DNA of 64,000 nucleotides from the NCBI GenBank assembly GCA_031769625.1, contig JAUIMM010000040.1, forward strand, positions 16,938,001-17,002,000, read 5' to 3'. A program made the position numbers and the translations under genes. Each line of letters starts with the position of its first letter. Position 1 is the stretch's first letter. The notes below the pieces were generated by a model. The model was not told the DNA's origin, did no database searches, and saw only the letters and a program-made list of their open reading frames with translations. Source of the DNA: Taudactylus pleione. Its lineage: Eukaryota; Chordata; Amphibia; Anura; Myobatrachidae. Below, in pieces: positions 49,743 through 62,123 of this stretch.

Positions 49743-50276
49743 TGTCTCCCCATGTATGCCTCCCATTGTCTCCCCATGTATGCCTCCCAATGTCTCCCCA
49801 TGTATGCCTCCCATTGTCTCCCCATGTATGCCTCCCATTGTCTCCCCATGTATACCTCCCATTGTCTGCCCATGTATGCCTCCCATTGTCTGCCCATGTA
49901 TGCCTCCCATTGTCTGCCCATGTATGCCTCCCATTGTCTCCCATGTATGCCTCCCATTATCTCCCCTGGTATGCCTTCCATTGTCTCCCCTGGTATGCCT
50001 CCCATTGTCTGTCCATGTATGCCTCCCATTGTCTGTCCATGTATGCTTCCCATTCTCTCCCCATGTATGCCTCCCATTGTCTGCCCATGTATGCCTCCGA
50101 TTGTCTCCCCATGTATGCTTCCCATTGTCTCCCCATGTATGCCTCCCATTGTCTGCCCATGTATGCCTCCCTTTGTCTCCCCATGTATGCCTCCCTTTGT
50201 CTCCCCATGTATGCCTCCCATTGTCTTCCATGTATGCCTGATATTGTCTCCCATGTATGCCTCCCATTGTATCCCC
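49743..50276. repeat. 24-bp minisatellite, about 22 copies
   Basis: The unit is tgtctccccatgtatgcctc plus ccat, with point variants (ctgcccatg, ctgtccatg, cccctggta). Because 24 is a multiple of three and the unit lacks stops in several frames, long frames open on both strands over the array. There is no start context, splice signal or domain to support a gene. Confidence 0.93.
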
Positions 50277-50561
50277 ATCCCATCTAATCCCCTCATTTTT
50301 CTCCTATCTGCTCCCACAACCCACTGTCCACTTGCTCCAAACCTTCTACCCTCTGCCCTTTGAAGATGGCAACAGACTAATAAAAGCAGATATTGTAGCT
50401 ATTTTTCTTTTTAAGTGGCCCAATAAATGAGTATAAGCTGGTGGCTGCAAAGTTTAAGAAAGCATCTAAAATGTATTTTGGTCTGTCAAAATTCAAATTG
50501 TGTCTGGGGTCTAGGCAGCCCCCATGCCCTTGTTCACATACAGTAAAATGTCCATTCCACA

Positions 50562-51352
50562 ACAGTGTGTGTACAGTATGTGAATGTGGTAATCATTGCT
50601 GCCATATTGATGTTTTGCTCCAGTGTGTACAGTATGTGAATGTGGTAATCACTGCTACCATAGTGATGTTTTGCTCCAGTGTGTACAGTATGTGAATGTG
50701 GTAATCATTGCTGCCATATTGATGTTTTGATCCAGTGTGTACAGTATGTGAATGTGGTAATCATTGCTGCCATATTGATGTTTAGCTCCAGTGTGTACAG
50801 TATGTGAATGTGGTAATCATTGCTGCAATATTGATGTTTTGCTCCAGTGTGTACAGTATGTGAATGTGGTAATCATTGCTGCCATATTGATGTTTTGCTC
50901 CAGTGTGTACAGTATGTGAATGTGGTAATCATTGCTGCCATATTGATGTTTAGCTCCAGTGTGTACAGTATGTGAATGTGGTAATCATTGCTGCCATATT
51001 GATGTTTAGCTCCAGTGTGTACAGTATGTGAATGTGGTAATCATTGCTGCCATATTGATGTTTTGCTCCAGTGTGTACAGTATGTGAATGTGGTAATCAT
51101 TGCTGCCATATTGATGTTTTGCTCCAGTGTGTACAGTATGTGAATGTGGTAATCATTGCTGCCATATTGATGTTTTGCTCCAGTGTGTACAGTATGTGAA
51201 TGTGGTAATCATTGCTGCCATATTGATGTTTTGCTCCAGTGTGTACAGTATGTGAATGTGGTAATCATTGCTGCCATATTGATGTTTAGCTCCAATATGT
51301 ACAGTATGTGAATGTGGTAATCATTGCTGCCATATTGATGTTTTGCTCCAGT
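50562..51352. repeat. 56-bp tandem repeat, about 14 copies
   Basis: The unit begins tgtgtacagtatgtgaatgt and contains ggtaatcattgctgccatat and tgatgttttgctccag. Copies differ at only a few positions (for example tgatgttttg versus tgatgtttag), so the array is young or homogenised. The unit has no long open frame. Confidence 0.95.
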
Positions 51353-51359
51353 TTCTCCA

Positions 51360-53396
51360 ACTAATTTTTCTGCTGCAATAATAGCCAGTTTTATTTTGTA
51401 AAATGTAACCCTGTCTTACCATTCGTCTGATAGGTTACTGAACTGTAAAACTTCCACTCTCTTCTATCAATGATATCAGTGCCTCCACCCAAGCATTGAT
51501 GTTAAGAAGTGTCCACCAGGGGCAAGACCAGGTCAACCCCTGTAAATATTTTACCCAATCTACAGTGTACCCTCGATGTCCTGTAGCATAAGTAACAGTG
51601 AGATAGTTACATTACATACACATCAAGGATAACACAAAAAGAGGTATAATAGTTTATAAAACTGTAAATATTTGATGGAAATATCCAGAAAGCCATTCAT
51701 TTTACATAAATTTGTTATTAACAATATACAAAAATAGTTACTTAATGTCCACTCAATAAAGATCTAAGTTTAATATAAAAGGTGCTGTTTACAACTATAT
51801 ACATTAACTAAGCCAAATATGGCTAGGATAAACATGAAGTATTAACTTAACCTCCATTCCCTTTCAGCTTTTTTCCTGTGCTGCCCCCCAGCCTCACTTC
51901 TCTCTTTCCCTCTATATGTTACACTATAGATAGTATATGTGAGACACTAATTCAATGCAGGATCAATACCATAAAGAAAGATAGCACTGTAGCATGAGCC
52001 TCTATCCATCCTATCCTCAGAGCACCATAGTATTAGTCTCTCAATATGTATGTGAAGCTGCTTAACTGATTGATAATCTGATCCCACCCAGTTAGGGAGC
52101 TCTGCAGCGCTAGTATCTGACAATGCTCATTTAACTTAGAGCATTTGAATGAACTGCACAACAATATTTAAATTACCACTAATGACATTGTGGTGGGATT
52201 ATTTATTAGAGCTTGTACACATTATAGATTCACCTGGAACTATTAAATTTAATGAATTAATTGTATTGCAAGTTTATTATATCCAGTGGACTATACTAAA
52301 GCTCTGATTTTAGAGACAGTGCGTGCAGACATCTTTAAACCATTAAAAGGATAATTCCCCTATGATACAGAATCTTTTATATGCAACTTTAAATAAATGT
52401 GTATGAACATCCCAATATTAATAAGGGAACAATAACCCCTCACCAATAATCTGTGTTGCCATACTTCTACTCCATCATGTATTACTAGATAGCCCATACT
52501 TTAAAGCTAAATTCCCCAACAAAGCATTTTGAATAAAGTATTAAGGGGAATAATAAACTTGCTTAAGCTTAGTGCACTGTAGTATGACTTCACATTAAGT
52601 ATGTCTGAGCTAATAAAGTAATAAACTATAACTTTTATTAACCAAACGGTACCTTGGTATCCTCTCTGAAAGTATATACATCTAAATTACAAAAAATACA
52701 TAATGGTGATGGCTAGATTGATCCATATTTGATTTTGACCTCGGAGATATTATTAGAAGAAATCTCATATACACAGATAAATTACATTACAGCATGCACT
52801 CCTTAAGGTAGGTGAAAACTTTTGGTTATTGTTATAACAGTCAATTGGTCTTCAATTTAGGCAACCTTATAACAAATGTATACCACTTTATTGGCTACAT
52901 GAACACATTAGTGTTATATCATATCTTCTGAAGACAATGGAATGACATGACATCTATGGCAGCATCTGTTTCTTTGTAATAACTGCAACCGCTCACAAAC
53001 TGCTAGCCTTATTTTATAATGAATAGCATAAAGACACTACACAGCAGTTTTTATTAATTCTTTCTTTCCTCTCATATCCTTCTATTATTTTAATATATTT
53101 TGTTTAACTGAACCCTCATTAGGGTATAATTTGCTAATATCAAGCACTTTATATAATCTAATATGCATATGATATATAAGAATATCATTATTGTAAGTAG
53201 AACTCTAACTGATACCTCATTTTAAAGCATATTCAATAAAAAGTGATTTTAACAATATACATCATAGGGATCATAGTCCACTTCCTGATTTAAATTCCAT
53301 TAGTCCATTTATTTTGTGATTAAAAAAAAGTAGTAAGAAATGTTTTGTACTCGACACAATTAAATGTGCAATTAAACATGATCAATGGTTTAAAGC
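51360..53396. other. No gene seen; AT-rich unique sequence
   Basis: No frames over 60 codons with recognisable content and no element ends were seen. Confidence 0.4.
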
Positions 53397-54035
53397 AATT
53401 AAACTAGGGGTGTGCACCGGCCACTTTTCGTGTTTTGTGTTTTGGTTTTGGATCTGGATCTTTCTTCGTGTTTTGGATCTGGATTGGTTTTGCCAAAACC
53501 ACCCTTCCGTGTTTTGGGTTCTGGGTTTTGTGTTTTGGATCTGTATTTTTTTGAAAAAAAGCATAAAAACAGCTAAAATCACAGAATTTGTAGGTTTTTC
53601 TGCTCCTATGCTATTATTAACCTCAATAACCTTAATTTCCACTCATTTCCAGTCTATTCTGAACACCTCACACCTCACAATAGTGTTTTTATGTCCAAAA
53701 GGTTGCACCGAGGTAGCTGGATGACTATGTTAAGCGACACGAGTGGGCGGCACAAACACGTGACCCATCTAGGCGTGATACTGCAGTGGCAGACAGGATG
53801 GCAGTTTGAAAAACTAGGCCCCAAACTGTACATAATGCAAAGAAAAAAGAGGTGCAAGATGGAATTGTCCTTGGGCCCTCCCACCCTCCCTTATGTTGTA
53901 TAAACAGGACATGCACACTAACAAACCAATCATTTCAGCGCCAGGGTCTGCCACACAACTGTGGCTGAAATGATTGGTTCGTTTGGGCCCCCACAAAACA
54001 AGCTGGCAATTAATCTGTCCCTGCACAAACTGGCT

Positions 54036-55082
54036 CTACGGAGGCAAGATGTCATCCTCATCCTCCTCATCCACCGATTCCTCACCCTCTTCAGTGTGTA
54101 CATCCTCATCCTCACAGAGTATTAATTCGTCCCTGCTGGAACCACAGGTCCCTCTGTACGTTCTGGAGGCTGGTCTCCCTGGAAGAGTTGATAATTCATT
54201 TTATGAACATCATCTTCTCCACATTTTGTGGAAGCAACCTCCTACGCCTTTCGCTGACAAGGTTCCCGGCTGCACTAAACACTCTTTCGGAGTACACACT
54301 GGAGGGGGGGCAACTCAGGTAAAATAGAGCCAGTTTGTACAGGGACCTCCAAATTGCTTCTTTTTCCTGCCAGTACAGGTACGGACTGTCTGACATGCCT
54401 ACTTGGATGCTGTCACCGATGTAATCCTTTAACAGACAGACGCACGCTTGTCGCTGCTGCTTTGAGGATTCAAGTGCGGCTACAGCCCACACAATTCACA
54501 AAGACAGAAAAAAAGAAGAAGAATATTTTAATTGTTTGTGTAGCACACTTTGAGGGTGTCACCACCCTTTAACAGACAGACGCACGCTTGTCGCTGCTGC
54601 TTTGAGGATGCAAGTGCGGCTACAGCCCACACAATTCACAAAGACAGAAAAAAGAAGAAGAATATTTTAATTGTTTGTGTAGCACACTTTGAGGGTGTCA
54701 CCACCCTTTAACAGACAGACGCACGCTTGTCGCTGCTGCTTTGAGGATTCAGGTGGAATCTAGACGGGATTTGGAACCGAGGACACACTATCTCCATCAA
54801 TTGTCTAAATCCCACTGCACTAATGTCGGATACCGGACGCACGTCTAACACCAACATAGCAGTCAAGGCCTCAGTTATACGTTTTGCTTCAGGATGACTG
54901 CTGTCGTACTTCATCCTCATCGCTAGGGACTGTTGGAGGGTCATGTGTTTAGTAAAAGTAGTGATGTTCCTACTTCCTCTCTGGGATGATGAACAACTCC
55001 CAGCAGCAGCAACAGCACTAGGAGGAAGTGGTTCTTGATCTTTCCCTATTTTATTTTTATCGGAGAAAGTTTGGTCCTCCAT
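54036..55082 (-). pseudogene. Rearranged hAT transposase remnant
   Basis: Two parts of the transposase survive. The start codon (55082) and first 21 residues are fused in frame, at a cagca microhomology, to the region just after the poly-Ala stretch. The BED finger is therefore deleted. This frame then runs into the repeat block at 54750 and loses the catalytic core. The C-terminal part resumes below 54427 with the hAT dimerisation motif SERVFSAAGNLVSERRRRL. A base lost near 54201 then gives an early stop (MMFIK-stop), and a 7-bp loss near 54140 shifts the frame again. The ancestral stop is at 54036-54038. It retains bases that copy 1 lost near 1215 and 934. It cannot make active transposase. 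Confidence 0.88.
54428..54750 (-). repeat. Block of about 2.3 divergent leader-type units replacing coding sequence
   Basis: Units of about 140 bp start tttaacagacagacgcacgc at 54428, 54568 and 54707. They contain gtgcggctac, cacacaattcacaaa and gacagaaaaa, so they are diverged relatives of the 160-bp leader units in the same orientation. They occupy the place of about 1.3 kb of transposase sequence. Confidence 0.85.
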
Positions 55083-55089
55083 TTATGTT

Positions 55090-56412
55090 ATATTGATATA
55101 TATACGTGCGGCTAAAGCGCACACAAACACAGAAAATATTTTTTTATTTTTGCTGGAGAGTAGTGCACTTTGTGGGTTACACCACCCTTTAAGAAATGAG
55201 CCAGCCGGCTCTTTACTTATGGGACACAGGCGCACGCTTGGCGCTGCTCCTTAGTTGATGCACGTGCAGCCACAGTGCACACATTTCACAAACGCAGAAA
55301 ATATATATTTTTTTGGTTTGGAGTGTACTTTGGGGGTTACAGAACCCTTTAACGGTCAAGCCAGCCGGCCCTTTACTTATGACACAGGCGCACGCTTGGC
55401 ACTACTTTGTTGATGCACGTGCGGCTACTGCGCACACAATTCACAAACACAGAAAATATTTTTTTTTTTGGTTTGGACTGGAGTGTACTTTCGGGGGTTA
55501 CAGCACCCTTTAACGGTCAAGCCAGCCGGCCCTTTACTTATGACACAGGCGCACGCTTGGCACTACTTTGTTGATGCACATGCGGCTACTGCGCACACAA
55601 TTCACAAACACAGAAAATAATTTTTTTTTTGGTTTGGACTGGAGTGTACTTTCGGGGGTTACAGCACCCTTTAACGGTCAAGCCAGCCGGCCCTTTACTT
55701 ATGACACAGGCGCACGCTTGGCGCTACTTTGTTGATGCACGTGCGGCTACTGCGCACACAATTCACAAACACAGAAAATAATTTTTTTTTTGGTTTGGAC
55801 TGGAGTGTACTTTGGGGGTTACAGCACCCTTTAACGGTCAAGCCAGCCGGCCCTTTAATTATGACACAGGCGCACGCTTGGCACTACTTTGTTGATGCAC
55901 GTGCGGCTACTGCGCACACAATTCACAAACACAGAAAATATTTTTTTTTTGGTTTGGACTGGAGTGTACTTTCGGGGGTTACAGCACCCTTTAACGGTCA
56001 AGCCAGCTGGCCCTTTACTTATGACACAGGCGCACGCTTGGCGCTACTTTGTTGATGCACGTGCGGCTACTGCGCACACAATTCACAAACACAGAAAATA
56101 ATTTTTTTTTTGGTTTGGACTGGAGTGTACTTTCGGGGGTTACAGCACCCTTTAACGGTCAAGCCAGCCGGCCCTTTACTTATGACACAGGCGCACGCTT
56201 GGCACAACTTTGTTGATGCACATGCGGCTACTGCGCACACAATTCACAAACACAGAAAATAATTTTTTTTTTGGTTTGGACTGGAGTGTACTTTCGGGGG
56301 TTACAGCACCCTTAACGGTCAAGCCAGCCGGCCCTTTACTTATGACACAGGTGCACGCTTGGCACTACTTTGTTGATGCACGTGCAGCTACTGCGCACAC
56401 TATTCACAAACA
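55090..56412 (-). repeat. Amplified leader array, about eight 160-bp units
   Basis: The marker gcgcacgcttgg recurs at about 55231, 55389, 55549, 55710, 55870, 56031, 56191 and 56351, a spacing of about 160 bases. Inner units are nearly identical, and the first (promoter-distal) unit is the most diverged. Frames of 66-128 codons read through the array but are not supported as genes. Confidence 0.93.
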
Positions 56413-56743
56413 CAGAAAATATATTATTTTTTTAGCACTTGGGGGGAGCACCCCTGATGGACAGAGCACCCCCTGGACAACACTACAGCACCCCTTTAGG
56501 ACTGGGACACTGCACAGGACTTTGGAGTGGACACAGCCCCTATGGAGAACTGACTGCACAACACAGTCCAGCCAGCCCCTATGGACTTTGAAGTAGTGGA
56601 CACAGCCCCTATTAACAACAGCAGCACAGCACAACACAGCCAGCCCCTATGGACTTTGAAGTAGTGGACAACAGCAGCACTACACTACACTACACTACAC
56701 AGCCCTAACTCCCACCCTCCCTCTTCACTGTCCACAGCCGAGT

Positions 56744-56780
56744 GAGAAAATGGCGCCGACGCGGGTACCTTATATAGGAT
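56744..56780 (-). promoter_or_regulatory. Probable transposase promoter, copy 2
   Basis: The plus-strand ttatata at 56770-56776 (TATATAA on the minus strand) and aaaatggcgcc at about 56747-56757 match the arrangement in copy 1. Function is inferred from conservation of motifs and position. Confidence 0.5.
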
Positions 56781-57136
56781 CCAAAACCCGCGAGACTCGG
56801 AAGGCGGGATGATGACGTTTTGCCTCGATTTCAGATCCGAGTCAGGCGGGAAAAGTCGAGCCTGATTCGGATCGGACTCGGATCGGGGGACTCGGGGGGG
56901 TTCGGATTTCAGAAATCCGAACCCGCTCACCCCTAAATTAAACATGTACCTGTGAACCTTATTGCTATATAAAACAAGGAGATTTAAAAGGAGCGAAAAG
57001 TGCAAGTGGTTCCCAAACTTTCTGAATCACTGCTCCCTAGAGTGTCAGCATTTTTTCATGGCACTCCTAGGCCATGAGTTCTTATTGAAAAATTCAGCAA
57101 AGATTATTAAATTAAATAAATTGTGCTTATCTAATA

Positions 57137-57636
57137 TCCCTTTTACACCAAAGTCCCGGGTCTGACCCGGAATTTGGAACACTTTTTCAACCCAGATCAG
57201 ACTCGGGAGAGATCCTCTTTTACACTGCAGCTTCTGCACCGTTCACACTGGCTCTCCGGTGCAGGTAAGCAGCACTTCTTACCCTCCCTCCCCCTCCATG
57301 ACCCCCTTACCTTACTCCGAAGTGGTCAGGAGGCATGGAGGGCGGGTGTGGTGCGCTGCTTCGTTCTGGTCGGCCCGCAAGTGGATGCTTGGAGGTGATT
57401 TAATCTCCAAGCGCCACTGAAGCCGGCTAATCGGGTGGCATACAGCATGACCCGGCTCATCGTGACCTGAGTCGCGGCGTTTACACTGTAGGGTGACACG
57501 GGAATTGCCCGTGCTCAACTCTGCAATCCAACCGGGTCGGATCCTCGGGTTACTGGACCCGGGTTGCGACTAAAATCCTGAGTTGATGCGCGTTCACGTA
57601 CATCAACCCGGGATTTTTAAGTCGGTATAAAAGGGG
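57137..57636. mobile_element. GC-rich MITE with CCCTTTTACACC-type ends, about 500 bp
   Basis: The ends tcccttttacaccaaagtcc and the inverse of gtcggtataaaagggg are imperfect inverted repeats. The interior is unusually GC-rich with many cccggg/acccgg palindromes. The duplication is short and ambiguous (ta or tat). Confidence 0.65.
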
Positions 57637-57881
57637 TATAATTATGTGGTGGTGTACAGTAATGAGCGTTTGTTTGTTCACATTTTTTTATGATAGGCAA
57701 AACCAGTTCTGGTGGCTGTCAAGCTCATTGACCATAAATTTGATTTGGTTCTAGACCATCAATCTGATGCACCCCTGCAAGTGACACACGGCACCCAGTA
57801 TGGGAATAACTGGTTTAGCGATTATTTGCCCATGATCAAGCTCCAAAACAGTCCAATACTCTTTTTAGGTTAACACAAGCA

Positions 57882-57911
57882 ATTATTATTATTATTATTA
57901 TTATTATTATT
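57882..57911. repeat. (ATT)n microsatellite
   Basis: About ten tandem trinucleotides are seen directly. Confidence 0.93.
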
Positions 57912-57964
57912 GTTGTTCTTTGAAATAAAGAAAACATTTAGTTTTTCATTTAATAAATTCATAT

Positions 57965-59710
57965 ATTTTTTTTAAACTTATTTTTATTCAGAAAGGAGCA
58001 AATAAAAATAATACAGAAATCGTAGAATAACCAATATAATGTATGTGAGGAATACAATAGTTAGCAAATACACAGGATCATAAAATATATAATGAAGAAA
58101 ATAAAGTACCTAGCAGTTAAAACAAAAACCAGCAATGTATGGATTTGAAATGTTAAACGGATTAAGTAAATCATATCAAAATCAACAGGCGTGGTCGGCA
58201 ACTCTGTCTGTTTGGACCATAGAGATGGACCTTGGCAAATTAATTGGGGTATCTTCTAGCAAAAGTATAGTTTTGTACCACTGAGTGGAGTGAAAGTATT
58301 TATGTAATTGAGTCCTTATATCTTCTGACAAGGAATCAATGAATCCCTCCCAGATATGAAAAAAAAATGTTTCAGTACGTTCCTCTTTATCTCATGAAGC
58401 CTCCAACCAGTCCATATGAAACACATGAAATAGTTTAGATTTAAATAAATGTATAGAGGGAAGTTCTTTATGAATCCATTGGTGTAAAATACATTTACGA
58501 GCAACAGCAGAAATGATAAGAATCAATTTTTTGCTTCCCTGCAACATTTGTATAGTAGAAGGTACAAACCCCAAAACTGCCCATTCTGCAGTCAAGGGTA
58601 AATAATTAAGGAGGTAGGTTAATGCGAACCTCCTAACCTGTCTCCAAAAAAAGGTTATTAGGGGGCAGTCCCACATGCAATGCATGAACGTAGCATTTGA
58701 ACTATTACATTTAGGGCATGTGTCGGAGTCAGAAATCCCTATCAGGAATCTACGATGCGGGGAAAGATACCCCTTATGTAATATATTATAGAACATTTCC
58801 TTATACATGGATGCAGATAATGTTCGCATGGAATATGTGAGTGTCTTTAAGAGGAGGTCTATTGTTATATGCGGAAAAATTTGTGTCCAGGAAAATAAAC
58901 CAGTCTTTAATTTTGTCAAGTCTAAGGGGTCATGTATTAATTGGTAAAATAGTGATATAGACTTTCTACCAGACAAAGACCTTGCTAGTGTAACATCTAG
59001 GGGGTTGAACCAATCTTGTGTGGACAGATGTTTACCAACTGAGCTAGCGTAGTGTTGAGCTTGATATAAAGCTAGAGTATGAGAATGAGGTATCTCATAT
59101 TTATCCACGAGTACCTGTACTTGGTGAGGAGATTTAGCAATAGTATCCACTAATGCCCTGACATGGGAAATGCCTTTGGAATGCCAAGAGAGAAAAGGGT
59201 GTAGTACCTGTCCATGTTGAAATTCCGGATTAGCTAACAGGGGAAGAAATAATGAGTGATGGCTATTGAGACACTTCTTATGTCTGGTAAAATGCCAAAC
59301 AGTCTAAGAAGACATTAAGAGTGGATTTTTGGATATTGAAGGGAATATTTCTTGTTGATGATTGTGTAGGAATGAGAGTAAACGCTGATGCAGTAAGAAG
59401 GATTGGTCTGTAACCGAATTTGTATGAAAATCTGTGCTGTGAATCCAGTCACGAATGTATTGGAGAATTCCAGCATGATTATATAGATTCAAATTTGGTA
59501 GGTTCACACCGCCATTGGCCACAGATTGCTGCATCTTGAGTATACTAATCCGTGGTCTTTTATTCTGCCAAATTAATTTTCAAAATGTAGCATAGATTAA
59601 TTTTTTTGTCCGATGTGGACAACAAAACCGGGAGCATCTGAAGTGGGTAAAGAAATTTAGGGAACGTGATCATTTTTAATAGGTGGATGTGTAAATTCAT
59701 AATTTTAACA
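57965..59710 (-). mobile_element. L1-clade LINE, 5'-truncated 3' fragment
   Basis: The minus strand carries the C-terminal part of an L1/Tx1-type ORF2 followed by about 400 bp of 3' sequence with AATAAA-like motifs and an A-rich end near 57965. Loss of everything upstream of the last third of ORF2 is typical of incomplete reverse transcription. The 5' break near 59710 is approximate. Confidence 0.8.
58392..59705 (-). pseudogene. L1-like ORF2 C-terminal remnant
   Basis: ORF2 proteins of this clade carry endonuclease and reverse transcriptase and act in cis on their own RNA. Only the region after the reverse transcriptase core remains. Near 59690-59520 the translation matches the conserved order PKFLY, WQNKRPRIS and GGVNLPNLNLYNHA, with stops and a frameshift. 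From 59150 to 58392 a 252-codon frame stays open. It has a C-terminal zinc-knuckle-like motif, CPKCNSSNATFMHCMWDC, followed by FFWRQV, as in L1 and Tx1 elements. It cannot be functional. L1 versus Tx1 cannot be decided from this part. Confidence 0.82.
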
Positions 59711-60592
59711 ATGTTGTTCTTCAAATATAAATGCAGATAAACTGTGGATTCAAAGCAGTGACCCTTTGTTGGCATTTGAGCCTGCTGAGGACCACATCAT
59801 ACTTTATGAAGAAATCTAAGTAGTGTTGAAACCTTGCACCTAAAATTAGGGCTGGATTTTCCTTGCACAACATTTGATGCTGTAAACCCAACTCATTACC
59901 TAAGCTGTTACTATTTTCCATTTTCAGAATTTTGGTGGTCCTATCACACTGCCGAATTAACGCGCTACTGATTTTTTTTAAACATTTTTATATATTATTT
60001 ACTTAACCAATATCAGTTGATTTTTTTATGTAAGGTTAATCTTTGCTGAGAAGTAAAAAATTACAAACTTGCAGAGAAAATGCTGTTTTCAGATTAAGCT
60101 GTGAACCTAATGTGCTGAATGCTAAATCCAGACCTGACTGAAATCAATGGGTTTGTTCAAAGAAGAATTTCATAGAGGGCTGTACTTTCTCCTGCTCTTG
60201 CTAAACAGCTGCTAATAATAAACTGCTCGGATGCTACATGGGACTTTTGAAGCAGCATTTTACCTGCTAGCAGGGGAAACACTCTGAGATGCTGAAGAGA
60301 TTCTTCCCCTGCTGTGTTAAAAGCTCAATCATAAACACAATCGTAAAACATATTTAGTAAGCCACAAAGCCAAAAAGCAGTATAATTTTAATAAGTGGTA
60401 TTTGCTGGCCCATCTTCCCTAAATTGACTTACAGATAGAAGCTGGACAGTTTCCCATCTGGGTGTTCTCCTCCTCATTGTAAGTACTTCTGTAAGGACAA
60501 ATGCTTGGATATCTGTATGGTCAAGGATGCTAAGAGGTTTGAGGTGAATGAGGTGAAGTGGGAACCTAACCTCTCTGTGCAATAGTGATTTA
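59711..60592. other. No gene seen; unassigned
   Basis: Short frames only. The sequence upstream of the LINE break was not recognised. Confidence 0.35.
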
Positions 60593-61132
60593 GGGCCTCA
60601 TTCAAACACGGTCACAAGCGCTGAGCACTCACAACCGGGTTGATGGTGGCCCACAGCGCATGCGCATGACGGACCCGGCTCCGTCGTGCGCATGCGCAAG
60701 ACCCGGCTAGCGACGGTCAATCCGTCTCTCCGGGTCTCGCACCAAAGTGGCGAGCTGTCGATGTTGAGTGACAGCTCGCCCCCTTTGGTGGACGTGCTGG
60801 GGGGGTGACTGCCCAAACGGAGGCGTTCCCATGAGAATCCCTGCCGTTTGAGGGTGGCCCCACTGACATCACGAGCGATGTCAGTGGAGAGATTTTGGCT
60901 CTGTTAGAGCTGAAATCTCTCTGGGGCTTGCGGCCACGAGACCCTACCACAAGGGTGTCGACGCAAGCCCGAAGGTCACGATGGTCCTGACCATCGCGAC
61001 CATCATCATGGCCGCTCGCAATAGCTGTGGGTGGTCACCTACAGCTATGCGAGAGGCCAAGAGGCCGATCCAAATTTTTTTTTAAAAAAAGCCCGTCCCT
61101 GATTCAGAGCGAGCGGTCTCTGAATCAGGCCC
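60593..61132 (-). mobile_element. Hairpin-chain element, copy 3 (540 bp, reverse orientation)
   Basis: The ends gggcctcattcaaacacggt and gtctctgaatcaggccc have TTA duplicated at 60590-60592 and 61133-61135. The terminal palindrome (tccctgattcagagcgagcg then gtctctgaatcaggccc) is at the right end, so the copy is inverted relative to 24005 and 38154. Internal hairpins match the other copies, for example tgacatcac/gcgatgtca and the agctgtcga...tgacagct stem. Confidence 0.87.
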
Positions 61133-61135
61133 TTA

Positions 61136-62123
61136 GAGTGCAGAGAATATCTGTGCAGTAATGGAGCCATGTGCAACAATTTTAGGGATCTGTGCTATGA
61201 CTTTCTTCAGATATTAAAATATGAGGCTGCATTAAATACTTTGCAATGGAGGAAGTACAGGTATAAGGAGGGTTTCAGCTTACTTACTGCTGAAACCTTT
61301 ACTTTATGCACATTGTGCTACAACGCATCTGGGTCAGAGGGCTGCATTCCATCATCTTTATAGTCTTCCTCACATTTCACGGAAGTCAAAGTCTCCTTTA
61401 CACTCCACAAACATCATTAGATGCACCGATCAAACATGTCAATGCAGAATAGACTTAAATACCTGCACATGTACAGGCGATTTCATGAGCATGCACACTC
61501 ACTGTTCAGCAGTATTACAGGAAAGTATCTGTGTGAGTGTCACTGTGCACAGTATGTAATTGTATGATTGGTGAATACATAGAGGACTGTATACACATTG
61601 AGTGACCAGCACAGTGTGTGCTGGGCTGCAGTGAGTACAGGGAGGCTGTTGATGCTGAGTGCAGCAGCAGTCTCCTCTGCCTGCACATGAGAGGAGGGAG
61701 GAGAGCATTGACACTCATTGCACCAGATCTGTCCCTGGCTAAGTGGTAATATGGTGCAAATACTATGTTTATTTTTTTCTTTTTAAATGAGACATCATTA
61801 GGCCACACCCCTTGCCAGTACCCAGGCCTGGCTCTCTATGGCCCTGCTGAGATTCCCATCAGAGCCACCACAGCTGTCCACAACTGCATACACATACACA
61901 GCATCGGACACAGATCAGGCAAACATCAAGTCCTTGAGTGAGTCTATGATCACTCAGAATGGCCATCATAATTGAGATGCTGAAGCCCAGTTTCTGGCAT
62001 GTGGAATCGCAGGTGCAGGATGTGACACCCCCCCAAATGGACAAGACACACCTGCAGATTTAGACAACAGTCCCCATTGCCTCCCCCAAACGTTACCTGC
62101 CTGTCAAACACTTTGCGAATAAA
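61136..62123. other. No gene seen
   Basis: Frames on both strands at 61499-61808 overlap and have no domain. No element ends were recognised. Confidence 0.35.

Larger units (their letters stand above)
53405..56935 (-). mobile_element. hAT transposon (BED-finger type), copy 2, internally rearranged
   Basis: This 3,531-bp copy has the same termini as copy 1 and a perfect 8-bp duplication, aattaaac, at 53397-53404 and 56936-56943. Relative to copy 1 it lacks about 1255-2561 (replaced by 54428-54750) and about 2830-3900. It carries about eight leader repeat units instead of two. Terminal regions are otherwise nearly identical to copy 1, so the insertions are probably of similar, modest age. Confidence 0.93.

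Noticed and set aside
49551..50363. Long open frame of 270 codons with PMYASHCL-type repeats
   Set aside because: It is a by-product of the 24-bp minisatellite. Alternative frames on both strands are also open, and there is no domain or splice context.
50562..51352. CRISPR-like regular array
   Set aside because: The whole 56-bp unit is repeated with no unique spacers, and the context is vertebrate.
55313..56101. Small proteins encoded in the leader array
   Set aside because: The frames repeat with the 160-bp units, run antisense to the transposase and have no independent support.
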